Below, piece after piece: positions 1 to 12,300 of a stretch of 64,000 bases of DNA (position 1 is the stretch's first letter; each line of letters starts with the position of its first letter). The notes below the pieces were generated by a model. That model was not told the DNA's origin. It ran no database searches and was given only the letters and a program-made list of their open reading frames with translations. Made by a program: the position numbers and the translations under genes. The stretch covers positions 1,559,501 through 1,623,500 of the forward strand of contig JAJTWR010000231.1 of the NCBI GenBank assembly GCA_021613335.1. The letters are read 5' to 3'. This DNA is from Whitmania pigra. Lineage: Eukaryota; Annelida; Clitellata; Hirudinida; Haemopidae.

Positions 1-1330
1 TGTGGAAGAGTCGACTGATGAGGGGACTCAGAGAAATCGGTCTGAAATCACTTGGTTTGGTGGCTCCTGTTGTTTCGGGAATCAGGTAACTATTCCGATT
101 TTGAATGGTGATAGAGGCAAACTTGTCAGCAGCCATATATGTAGTGACATATGGACAGCAAAGTCGATGCTCTTGGTCCCTTCTACGTGAGAGACGGTTA
201 GCACTCCCCTTGACAAGGACGGAATAGACCTTAATGGTCTTACAACACACAAGACATATAACACAATATTAACACGCCCATATTTAATATTAAATAAAAT
301 TTTAAATAAAATAATAATATTGTAGGTTTTCGTTTGATAACTGAAACTCTGAAGGATAATCTCGATGACGATAATGATTATGATTATGATTATGATGGAG
401 ATAATGGTGATTGTGATGATGATTCCACCTTTTGCAGACTGACTTCTGTTTCTTTCAAGTAGTTCATTATTTTTTGCTTTTTAAACAATTCCCAATTACA
501 TCCATTCTTCTGATCATTCATTTATTTCTTCCTCCATCCTTCCGCGGAGGATCGGATGACCTCTTCATTATTGTCGTCCTCGTCGCCACCATATTCATCA
601 CCCCCATCATCATCTTCATCGTCATAGTCATCGTCGTCGTAGTTACCGTTGTCATCATCATCATCATCATCATCTCATAATCATTACAATCGTCATCATC
701 ATCATCTCACATGTAATCTGCACTTCATCCAAGTCGTCTTCAACTCATCAATCAAAATCATTCATCGTGACAACGTTGTTATTAAATTATTCTTTCTCGT
801 TCGTCCAGCCATCATCATCATCACCACCTTCAATTTTACATCATAACCATTTCTTTATTCCCAGAGCCAGGGACATTAGCAGGCTTAAGAAACGTGGATT
901 AAGAAGGTTAAAATGACTCATACCTTCGTAAGTATAAAATTAACATTTTTTTGAGGTTATAAATAGCTTTTATTAAATAATAGCTTATTCGTTGATTATT
1001 AATAATATCACGTACGAGGTTAAAAAATATGATTGCATTGATAAAGTTCTATAAAATATTTTTCAAATATTTGTAGCCATTAAGTTGGACTTCATATGTA
1101 TGTATATATATATTATATATTTTACATCGTAATGTACGATAAAAAGAAATAATAGATTGAAGATTCCCCACATACACACACGCACACATTCACTCGTCGA
1201 ATGGAGTGTTAGATCATTCTTTTCATCTCATCCCTCCTGGAAAAACCTGGCGGAAGTTGAAACCGCGGAAACCGGAGAATCATCATCTGTCCACATTCAT
1301 CCGATTGCAAACGTTCATTCATTTATCTAT
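1..1330. other. Gene-free stretch with imperfect CAT/ATC triplet tracts
   Basis: No open frame here looks like a conserved protein. The longest frames come from imperfect TCA/CAT repeats around 590-730 and are low-complexity strings of Ser, His, Ile or Val. The first 250 bases are less repetitive and could be the tail of something outside the window, but I recognise nothing in them. Confidence 0.6.
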
Positions 1331-1362
1331 CCATTCATGCACATGCATCCAACCGTCAATCC

Positions 1363-1533
1363 GCCCATCAGTCCAACAATCCATCCATCCATTCATCCGC
1401 CCATCAGTCCAACAATCCATCCATCCATTCATCCACCCATCAATACTTCCATCCATCCATCCATTCATCCACCCATCAATACTTCCATCCATCCATCCAT
1501 TCATCCACCCATCAATACTTCCATCCATCCATG
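1363..1533. repeat. Minisatellite of CATC-rich units, 36-bp period at its 3' end
   Basis: A block of CATC-type tetramers is organised into longer units. The marker CAATACTT recurs at 1441, 1477 and 1513, giving a 36-bp period. Earlier units carry CAGTCCAACAAT instead. Frames through it encode only Ile-His-Pro strings and should not be taken as genes. Confidence 0.85.
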
Positions 1534-1626
1534 ACTGCGCTTCTTGCCTTGAGAAACCAGGAGTAATTGTTGCAAATGAGTGGCTCATGTTCCTATCTCA
1601 TGGTACCACGTCTGAGTAATGATGCG

Positions 1627-2066
1627 ATGTTGTGATGTTATGACGTGTCACGTGTTGTGATGTTATGACGTGTCACGTGTTGTGATGTTATGACGTGTCA
1701 CGTGTTGTGATGTTATGACGTGTCACGTGTTGTGATGTTATGACGTGTCACGTGTTGTGATGTTATGACGTGTCACGTGTTGTGATGTTATGACGTGTCA
1801 CGTGTTGTGATGTTATGACGTGTCACGTGTTGTGATGTTATGACGTGTCGCATGTTGTGATGTTATGACGTGTCACGTGTTGTGATGTTATGACGTGTCA
1901 CGTGTTGTGATGTTATGACGTGTCGCGTGTTGTGATGTTATGACGTGTCACGTGTTGTGATGTTATGACGTGTCACGTGTTGTGATGTTATGACGTGTCA
2001 CGTGTTGTGATGTTATGACGTGTCACGTGTTGTGATGTTATGACGTGTCATTTGTTGTGAGGTCGT
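1627..2066. repeat. 25-bp minisatellite, about 17 near-identical copies
   Basis: The 10-mer TGTGATGTTA recurs every 25 bases from 1631 to 2031, 17 times, followed by a degenerate copy at about 2056. Each full unit contains TGACGTGTCACGTG, which combines a CRE-like half (TGACGT) with a palindromic E-box (CACGTG). Two units carry substitutions in the E-box (GCATG near 1849, GCGTG near 1924). There are no spacers, so this is not a CRISPR-type array. The high identity suggests recent expansion or homogenisation. Confidence 0.95.
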
Positions 2067-2166
2067 GTCATTCACGGTGATGAATGCGCAGATTTATTTG
2101 TTTATCGCCTCAAATTCGTCCTACAACATGAGAATTTTATCGAATTTTCAACAGCGGGGTTGTAAG

Positions 2167-2285
2167 TGGATGGATGCATGCATGGGTGGATGGGTGGATG
2201 GGTGGATGGGTGGATGGGTGGATGGGTGGATGGGTGGATGGATGGATGGATGGATGGATGAATGGATTGATGAATGAATGGACGG
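2167..2285. repeat. (GGAT)n / (GGGTGGAT)n tetranucleotide tract
   Basis: GGGTGGAT octamers pass into pure GGAT tetramers and then degenerate GAAT units. It is the opposite orientation of the CATC tracts elsewhere in the window. Met-Asp-Gly-Trp frames across it are artefacts. Confidence 0.9.
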
Positions 2286-5200
2286 ACGAATCATAAATTC
2301 TTCTTTGGTGACTTCGCGACTAGAGTGAGTGACGAGGAGAGAAGGAAATAAACTCTTCCAGTAAGTGGAGGTGACATGCGCAGAAGATATTTGGAAGATA
2401 TTTGGCAAGACATTTGTTGTTAGAAGTTTTATTTTTGTTGTTGTGGATTTAGAATTTCTTCGTTTTCTGTTTCATAGGAGAAATTCAAACATAAAAGTTC
2501 AAACTTCAGATGATGTTGATTAAGTCTTAAATTCAATGCTGAATAATGCGACCTTAATGTCCATGTCATTTATTACTTTTAATTGCTGGTTAACAGCTTA
2601 AATTAATAAATTAAATGGACGGACGGACCATTATTATTATTGTTATTATTAAGGAGTGGTTTATCGCTCAGAGATTAGTTTTCTTAAACCACTATAAATA
2701 AAATATTATGCTATGTTATGTTTAACACAATTAATCATATTTACTTACAGTATAAATAAAATTATATCATTATTATATTTGAATAATGATATGCATTCAA
2801 AATTATTATTTAATCGTTGATTTTGAACAAATAAATGTGAATCTGTTAGCCAACTATTTCTATGCCATCCAACAACAACAACAACAACAACAAGGTTGGA
2901 TTCATTGAAGCGTGACCTCCATCCAGACGAAGCAGGAAGTAGAACGAGTTTTTTTTTATTGCGAGAAGCAAACAAACGACTCGACAGTGCTGTTCAACTT
3001 GTGTGACCTTCGAAGGTCATCAGGGTCATGGATTCTTAAGAAATATTCCTCTGCATATCGGGTGCACGCTCGAACAATAATAAATATTACGTAACAAATG
3101 TAAATTTAAATAACAACTAAACAAATAATATGCAATTGTAGTAAAAAAATAAATATTAACATTAAGTAAATAGCAATGACTGTTGTAATAATATTGATAT
3201 TACTCAATTAAACATCCTGATCGCGAAACTATTGTTAGATTCTATTTATAGCTTGCTTATTTTTGGCACCTAAGAAATCGTTTGTAATTTCAAGTTTGTA
3301 TGCGAGGAGGGTTGTTGTAGGTATGCAGTAGTTTATGCAACATTCGTTTGTTTGTATAATAAATGCATAATGAATGCATAATAAATGCATAATAAATGCA
3401 TAATAAATGCATAATAAATGCATAATAAATGCAGTGAGTAATGTGGTCGTGTTTTCCATTTGTTGACGCTGTTAACCTACCTTTGCACCCCTGTGTAATC
3501 CTGGTGGTTGTGTTTAGGATTCATGTTCAACTAATCGTTATTTTAATTGTAATTTAAATAAATTATTAATATTTATGTAATTTGTGCATAACTTATCAAT
3601 ATTGTTGTTATTGATTTTAATATTACGAAATAGCTTTTAATACCTTGTTGGATGTTGGATGGATGCCATAATAATAATAACGATGGCTTATTATTATATT
3701 ACTAGCAGAAAGTTATTAAATATTATTAATGCAAAGTTATTAAGTATTTCGATATTATTAATATATAGTTATTTATTTAATTATTGTAATTGATTGTGTT
3801 GTGGTGATGACGATGAAATTCCACTTGACGTACCAACTTCGCCTTATTAATACTGATCAAGTCTCATCCAACTTAAAAATTAAGTCAAGCAAGGAATAAA
3901 TCGATATTAAGGAATATTAAATTTAGTGAAATATTCATTTGATATTACATTATTTAAAAGTTTCAAAAAGCAAGGAATAAATCGATATTAAGGAATATTA
4001 AATTTAGTGAAATATTTATTTGATATTACATTATTTAAAAGTTTCAAGAAGGAATTGCAGTCCCGGATGGTTATTCTTAAAGTCTAAAAAAATATTTAAA
4101 TTATAAAAAGTTAATCATCTGCAGACATTAAACATGTTTCAACTTTCATGTGAACTTTCAACTTGTCGCTCGACATTTTATTTCATGTGATGCTTAATGA
4201 TTGTCATTAAATTACAACTTATTAAATTACAATTAAATTCATTAAATTACATTTGGGTTTCATGAACTTTAATGATGGACTAATTTTAAAGCAAGTACAT
4301 GAAATGCTTTTGTGATATATGTGATAACTATGTGTTTCATTTTAAATCCATTCTACGTTCACAAACCTCCGAAATACATGTAAACATTTATTCCTATCGA
4401 TTCAAAGCACAAATGCTGCAAGAGCAGTTTTTAATTAATTATTTATTATTTAATTGATCACTGACGACTAATTAATGTTGCAATTAACTATTTGCCCTAC
4501 ATATATATCACAAGAATTAATTTATTTGTTTTACTCACTTAATAATCACATTAACTAATTATTATAATAAATTATTTTTAAAATTAATAAATTAATTGCG
4601 ATTAAGCGTCTTTTCAGACTAATTATTTTTATGCTAAATATTGGTGATTAACTATTGATGACGGTTGATTAATTGCTGGTGATTTAATTATTGATGATTA
4701 CCTAATTATTCATAATTACTTAATTACTTATGGCTGATTGTTGATGATTGAGTATTGCTAGGCTGATTGATTAACTTTTATTGTATAATTAATTAGTGGT
4801 TGTTGATAAATGATAATTGATGATTAATTAATTACCGATGATGAGCCGTCGAACTTAAACGCCAATAATTAATTTTTTATGATTGTCTTAGTTATTTTCT
4901 TACTCATTATTTATTACTCTAACATATTTATTCTTAGTAATTCAGCAGGACAATTCTATTAAGAAATAAATTAATATGTCTTCTCTTTCATCACTTCAAC
5001 CATAATCATTCGCATCATCATAATCATCATCATCATCATTCATCCAAGGATTGTGTCAGCTGCAAAAACGGTTAATTTCAAATTATTGCCAGCATTGACT
5101 AATTAAGTTGCCTTAAATTGACGTTAATCCATTCTAGTTGCAATCATCACTGAGTGCATGTCGTAGCTATCATTATCATCATCATCGTCGTCGTCGTCAT

Positions 5201-5456
5201 CATCATCATCATCATCATCATAATCACTTTACTCCCACGTACCATGACGCCTCAAGATGTAAACATGTTTACGATGGGAATCTCACCAAACGTTACTCAT
5301 TGGATGAAGGACTGGTGAGTGAAAATACGGATGGAAAAATGGATGGATGGATGGATGGTTGGATAAATAGTAATGGGATATAAGCTGCAGTTTAGAGCCG
5401 ATGTTCAACAAGTAGTGGATTTTCAATTGATTATCCTCACCTGTTTAGAGAATGGT
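2286..5456. other. AT-rich gene-free region with small tandem repeats
   Basis: No conserved coding sequence is visible. It contains an 11-bp tandem (AATAAATGCAT-like, about 3358-3435), an 81-bp near-perfect direct duplication (3890-3970 and 3971-4046), CAA/AAC and ATC triplet tracts and long AT-rich stretches. I see no promoter or RNA gene. Confidence 0.6.
3890..4046. repeat. 81-bp direct tandem duplication
   Basis: The segment starting CAAGGAATAAATCGATATTA is repeated head to tail with an 81-base offset. The copies differ by only about one base over most of their length, so the duplication is probably recent. No coding potential. Confidence 0.85.
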
Positions 5457-5466
5457 GAATAATAAT

Positions 5467-5551
<85 letters not shown>

Positions 5552-5553
5552 TA
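5457..5553. repeat. (AAT)n trinucleotide microsatellite
   Basis: A nearly pure AAT tract of roughly 30 units, followed by an imperfect ATG/ATGA tract up to about 5660. Confidence 0.95.
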
Positions 5554-6750
5554 TATATAATAATGATAATGACGATAATAATGATGTTTATGGTGATGAC
5601 GAAGATGACAACGATGATAATGATGATGGTGATAATGATGATGATCATGATGATTATTAGGAAAATAATCTTAACGGACTGAGGACGTTTCAGTGACCCT
5701 GAAAATGGATCATCATTAGCAATTATTTAAAAGTTCTGGAATTTAATTCATACAACCGGAATGTTTCATCATGAAATAATATTTTACTTATTCATTGTAA
5801 CTGTTCTCAATTTAGCAGTAAGTTATTAGTAATAACTGATGAATATAGGTTCATCACTTAATAAATCTTAAAATAACTTAAGCCAACAAATGCTTTAGTG
5901 AGTTTGTATAGCAAGTAATCTCTAATTGACATCGCATATTAATTTGATATAAATAGTTACCCTTTTGAGTTACTGAGTTCTGTCGTCCATTGTTTTCAAT
6001 CTTTAGGTTCTTCATTAGCTTTCCGCGCATGTCCTTACTATCATAATCACAACCAATAGTATAACACATCATCATCATCATCATCATCATCATTACCATT
6101 GTTTCATTCCATCAGCATCGTCATTATCATCATCATCATCATCGCTACCATTTCATACAATCTCAGGAATGAAAAACTTTATCAAAATTGAAGAAAATCT
6201 TTAAAATAAGGAAAATCCTTTTCATTTGAAGAAATAAATTTTTAATAAACCCTAAAAATTCTTAATGTTCTTATATATTTTATTACCCATCAATCCATCC
6301 ATCCATCCATCAATAACTCCATTCAAATAAGTTCGTTCAAAGAAATAATTTCGAGTTATGAAACTTTACAGTCATTATTATTATCAGTATCATCTCAATG
6401 TCTGCAACCACTATCATCACCTCTTTAACTATCATCATTATCATCACTAGCATTATTATCATCACTACTACAAGAATTGTACAATTAGCTGTACTAACCA
6501 TTTAATCATAATTAATATACGACAACAACTTCAATAACATTATACAACTATTATTACAGCTATATCACTACTACATCACCAGCAGTCATCATCACCAACA
6601 CATCCATAACTATCATCATCATCATCATCAAAATTGTCTTTCCATTTACTGCCCTATTTTCATCACCACGATATGGGCAATCATCATCACGACTTTCGTG
6701 TTTTCTTTCACCTGATTGGAGGATTCTGTGGGGACCTCATACATTTAGAT
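5554..6750. other. Gene-free region with ATC/ATG triplet tracts
   Basis: Imperfect GAT/ATC tracts recur (about 5600-5660, 6067-6145, 6595-6630), separated by unique AT-rich sequence. The open frames are low-complexity Met, His or Ser runs. I recognise no gene. Confidence 0.6.
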
Positions 6751-7326
6751 TGTACGATTGTATGACTGTACCATTGTACGATTGTATCATTGCATCATTG
6801 CATGATTGTACCGTTGTACGATTGTATGATTGTACCGTTGTATGATTGTATGATGGTATTATGGTATGATGGTATGATTGTATGATTGTATGATTGTATG
6901 ATTGTATGATTGTATGATTGTATGATTGTACGATTGTATGATTGTACGATTGTATGATTGTACCGTTGTATGATTGTATGATGGTATGATTGTATGATTG
7001 TATGATTGTATGATTGTACGATTGTATGATTGTACGATTGTATGATTGTACCGTTGTATGATTGTATGATTGTACGATTGTATGACTGTACCATTGTACG
7101 ATTGTATCATTGCATCATTGCATGATTGTACCGTTGTACGATTGTATGATTGTACCGTTGTATGATTGTATGATGGTATGATGGTATGATTGTATGATTG
7201 TATGATTGTATGATTGTACGATTGTATGATTGTACGATTGTATGATTGTACCGTTGTATGATTGTACCGTTGTATGATTGTATGATGGTATGATTGTATG
7301 ATTGTATGATTGTATGATGGTGTGTT
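6751..7326. repeat. 8-bp satellite (TGTATGAT-type) with a 320-bp higher-order period
   Basis: Octamers related to TGTATGAT run for almost 600 bases with recurring variants such as TGTACGAT, TGTACCGT, GGTATGAT and TGCATCAT. The variant string beginning ATTGTATCATTGCATC occurs at 6781 and again at 7101, so 40 octamers (320 bp) form a higher-order unit. Because 24 bp is both three octamers and eight codons, all minus-strand frames stay open and give artefactual Tyr-Asn-His-Thr-Ile repeat proteins. Confidence 0.95.
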
Positions 7327-7464
7327 TGTATGTTTTTATCAAAAAGGAATTAATAACATTAGAAGTCGCAGAAAATTGCAAAAATTAATTTAATTTTTAT
7401 TATAACGATGAACGAATAGCAAGGCGGACGGCTTGATGGATAGTGAATGGATGAATAGATGGGA

Positions 7465-7662
7465 TAAATGAGTAGATGGATTGGTGGGTGGATGGATGGA
7501 TGGATGGATGGATGGATGGATGGATGGATGGATGGATGGATGGATGAATGGAGGGAGGGATGGATGGATGGATTGATGGATGGATTGTTGGATGGATTGG
7601 TGGATGGATTGTTGGAGGGAGGGAGGGATGGATGGATGGATTGGTGGATGGATTGATGGATA
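7465..7662. repeat. (GGAT)n tetranucleotide tract with GAGGGAGG variants
   Basis: Pure ATGG tetramers from about 7489 to 7544 pass into a longer pattern with GATTGATGGATGG and GGAGGGAGGGAGG segments. It is G-rich on the plus strand. The reading frames are repeat artefacts. Confidence 0.9.
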
Positions 7663-9180
7663 ACTTCTGAGCATTTCCAAAAGTTCGTTTAAGTTGGAGC
7701 AAGTGACGCTGAAAAAGAATGTTAGGTTTTCACAAGATCTATCACAACTATCTTCAGCGCGACCTTCGTCGTCATCGTCATCGTTATCATCGTCGTTCTC
7801 ATCATCACTATCATCATGACAATCATGATATAAACTTAGACTATAAAGACTGGTAACACAATACAAAGCTTAATTTAGCAATGCTTTTATATTCATCGTG
7901 CTCACTACGTCATCATTATTGTCGTCGTCGTCGTCGTCATCATCATCACCATCATCATCAGTTGCGAAGGTATACTCGTCTTTACAACAGTCATTAGGTA
8001 ATATTATTTTTTAAAACTTGATTTCTCATATTGGATCATCATAACATTATCATTATTATTATCATGTCATTATCATACTTATCAGTTGAATCATCATCAT
8101 AACCTTACGTATTAGTTGGAAAATCAAGAAGGCAGAATATTGGATGAGTTACGAGAATGTTAAGTGCTTTTAACTGGAACTCAGAAACAATTTCTTGTCA
8201 TCATCATCGCTATTACAATCGATTGTTATCATTATCGTCACTATTATGATCGTTATCATCATCATCATCATCATCATCTTCGTCGTCGACGTTGTCAAGC
8301 GTTTCCTATTCGTGGATAACCAAATCCAGACTGAATCGCATACTCTGCGAAAACAACAACAATAAAAACAGTAATCATAAAATCACAATAATAATGATGA
8401 TAATAATAATAAACAACTAAAAATATTACTTTTTAATTTAATAATAATAATATTATAATAACAATAATATACAAATAAAAATATTACTTTTTATTATTAT
8501 TATAATACACTAAAAAATATTACTTTTTACTATTATTATTATTATTTGTATTATTATTATTATTAATTATTATTATTATTATATTGAATCATCGTCTGAT
8601 TATTACTGTAACTGACAACAGAAGTTACTGCTTATTTTTGTGTTCACGTTCAAAAAGAACTATTTAATACATCAAGAACTAACGCTAACTAAAATATATT
8701 GCTCAACAACAATCAACGTTAACTGAAATATATTAGTTGAAAATAATAATTTTTATCATCATAATTGTACAAATTACAATGCAATAAGGAACAAGGTTAA
8801 TGCGATAGAAAAAGATGCGATAATTATTTGGCTCCCTTATCACAGTTTCTCAAGGATACGGTGGTGGTGGTGGTGATGACGATGATGATGATCATCATCG
8901 TCATGACGACGATCTATGATGATAACTGTGATAGTGATGATGCTTTCTAATGGAAGAAGTTATTGTCGTTATTAAATAATATTTTTATTAATAATCACTG
9001 TAATTAAAAATTTATTGCTTATAATGGTGAATAATTTGTAATTATTAAATATTATAAATAGTAATATTTAATTACTAAAAAATTACAGAAACAAATATTT
9101 TTAAAACTATTGTCATGTTCCCAGAATAACCTGGGTTTCCTAGGAGGATCGAAATTAGTAGTGAATCATTGGGAATAATA
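7663..9180. other. Gene-free region with CGT/CAT triplet tracts
   Basis: Contains imperfect GTC/ATC triplet tracts (about 7760-7815, 7915-7960, 8235-8290), AAT/ATT tracts (8390-8590) and unique AT-rich DNA. I see no conserved coding segment. Confidence 0.55.
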
Positions 9181-9187
9181 TTAATAA

Positions 9188-9269
9188 CAACAATGATGAT
9201 GATGATGATGATGATAATAATAATATTCATCATCATTATTATTATTATTATCTTCATTATTATTATTAC

Positions 9270-9347
<78 letters not shown>

Positions 9348-9360
9348 CATCATCATCTTC
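9188..9360. repeat. Compound (ATG)n-(ATT)n microsatellite
   Basis: An ATG tract is followed by a long ATT run that is pure from roughly 9268 to 9346 and ends in ATC units. The poly-Ile and poly-Met frames on both strands are artefacts. Confidence 0.95.
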
Positions 9361-12300
9361 GTCGCTATCACCAGCACCTGACTACATTCTTTAACATCAT
9401 TATCGACATTATCATACGTTCACAATCGTCATCATCGTCATCATCATCATCATCATCATCACCTATGTTGATGTGATGCAGGTATTTAAAATTGATTTCC
9501 TAATTACCACGTCTGCAAACGAATGGTGTTTTCAATCATCAATCAACTAATTGCCTCACCTTTAACGATCTAAAATATAAATATAATATATTAATCATGT
9601 TATATAAAAATATTTTTAAAATATAAATAATTATAAATTATGAATAATACGAAAATACAGATAATTATAAAATGCATATAATTATAGCGAGGCATTCGAT
9701 TGCTGCCATCACCATAGCAACGCTGTGTTTGCTTAATTGGATTCATTTTTGCCTCATTTTGTCCGTGGGTGGTCTCATTAATTAAAATCATTAGATGCCC
9801 CCACTGATGAAGTGGACCCTTGTGGGCAGAGTTAATGAGGTCATTCGCTGGCGTTCAATAGCTCATCAATATTAATTAGCTAATAAGTGGAGGTTCCCGA
9901 GGGATTACTGATGCAATAAGTTCCTGATGGTGATGTCAATGATGATAATAATGATGGTGCTGACGATGATGATGGTGCTGAAGATGATGTCAAAGTAGTG
10001 ATGATGATATTTAGTTATTGGCAGTTGCTGCTTCTCGAGCTTATTTAAATAAAATCTTAAACAGTCGATTAAGCTTTAATAATTAAAATAAAATAATTAT
10101 TTATTTTCTACTTTGAATTATCTTAAAAACGTCATTTTATATTGATGAGGTGTCCATTGGTTTTCTTTCTATTCATCCATCTATCTAATCATCCATCATC
10201 ATTCTATCCAACTATCCATACGTCTAACCATCCATTCATTCACCCATCCATCTGCATATCTATCCATCTATCTAGGCATCCATCTGACCATCCATCCATT
10301 AGGCACGATATCTTAATGAGAGATGTATTCGAGGAAGGAGACTTCATACTTTGTCTCATTTGTTTTGCTTCACCTTTGACCTTCCAGGGAGCTTATTATT
10401 ATGCATCCTGCATTATGAATGTTTGTGTCTCATTAATATTAATGACGCCAATTAGTCACATCTTCATAAACTTATTTATTGTTTTTGTTATCATAATAAT
10501 AGACCTATAATAATGGCCGTAAATATTTTGACCAATATTTTGTCACTATTTATACAATTCTAAAAATCATTTACTGTTCTATTATCAATAATATACTGCG
10601 CATTCACTTAATTCATCATCATCATCATCATGGACCTTATTACTTTCAGCTTCTTCGTCTTCTTAACAATCATCACCATCTTCATCATCACCACCATTAA
10701 ATCATCTCATTAGCTTCGAGCTAAATTTTGTTGTCATCCAGTCAAGGCTTCTCCATAAATTTAAGAGAAAAATAAGAAATTCTCAGCATATTTCCTTAAA
10801 TGCACAAAAATGAATCAACTTCTAAAAACCAATTTGTCGTAAAAGTGAAATTCCATTTTTATATTTTCAAACACGATTTCCGAAAAGTCTGCATTTTACA
10901 GACGTAAAACACGTAACACGTAACACGTAACGTTAATCCAACAAAACGTATCGGTGTCTCACCTTTTGGGAAATGACTTCTTCCAGAGCAGTTTATTCTT
11001 GTCGAACGAACTTTATTTAATTAATTGCGTAATATACGTTCAGTTAAGTCAAGAAAAATAAAAATAAATTACAAATGAAATTGTTAACACTTCCTCGAAG
11101 CTGAACAAAACCGCATTGGAGAATCGTGCGTATATTAACGGCAATACACGTGAATACAGGTGAACTGCCTCTAAATGCGATGAACGCATTCAACGTGTAG
11201 GAGTTCAAATCTTCTTCAATCTTTCAAAGATCTTCCCTCTCCTCGTCTCGTAAACCAACAAACCGCTCACTTTCGCTTTATAAGTCCTTATAACTGATAA
11301 TGGTCATCATCGTCATCATCATCATCATCATCGTCGTCATTGATTAATTTAAAACTTCGCGTGATCCACGAGAGGTTTGTGCAAACGTCTGATCAATTGC
11401 TCACCTGATGAAGTGGAAAATTTTGTTTAAACATAAAATTTAACAAAGAAAAATGCGTCATCGCACGTCAATATTTAATTGCATAATATATTTAATATAT
11501 CATAATATTAAACATTAATTTTGCTTTGAAGAAGAAATAAGGAAGGCTTGCAAACCATGTGAGCTTCATTGTGAGCTTCCAACGAACATTTCACAGGCAA
11601 ACAATAGGTTTGCCTTGTGAGGCTCAAAATACTTTTTCTACGCACTCAGTAAGTCCCTGCATTTATTTCATTAAAAACGTTTTTAAAACGATTCATAAAT
11701 TTAATCCTATTCGTCTCCTTTTAACTTGCAATTGTCGTTGCTGCCATTATTGTGGTATATTATTATTGTACATGTTTATCATTATGTAACACCAGTATAT
11801 CTATAAGACTTAGCTGTTTAATATGTACGAATGATGTTTATTATTAATAAATAATAAATGATGTTTATTATTAACAAATAACATCGCGTTATTTTTTTAC
11901 AGCGTATGGTTCGGTCGAAGTGATTAGATGCTGTTCGCTGCTCGTCATTGTTACTCTATGTCCTATTTCGATTATTTGTGCACTTAAAAGATATGCTTAA
12001 ACAAATACAGCACATCGATTGTTTTCAATAGAAGATCATCTTTTGAAGTATTTAAATTTATTTGAACACTGATTGTTAAATTGATTTTGCTAACTTGTTA
12101 CTAACTTTGATCATCTCGTTATTACTAACATTGAACTTGCAACTGACTTATTATTAACATTGAACTTGTAACTGACTTATTATTAACATTGAACTTGTTA
12201 CTGACTTGAAAAAGACAAAACGGCATTGGAACAATTCGTATTCAGAAGAAGCTTCCTCCTCATCGCCACCAACATTTGCTTGGAATTGAAATTCGATTTC

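Noticed and set aside
1157..1619. Ile-His-Pro-Ser repeat ORFs on the plus strand
   Set aside because: They are translations of CATC tetranucleotide units, which stay open in several frames; no unique protein sequence.
1627..2066. CRISPR-like array
   Set aside because: The 25-bp units are directly adjacent with no spacers and the DNA is eukaryotic; this is a minisatellite.
6795..7381. Tyr-Asn-His-Thr-Ile repeat ORFs on the minus strand
   Set aside because: Products of the octamer satellite, open in all three frames because 24 bp is a multiple of both 8 and 3.
9075..9381. Poly-Ile/Met ORFs resembling membrane segments
   Set aside because: Translations of ATT and ATG microsatellites, not genuine hydrophobic helices.
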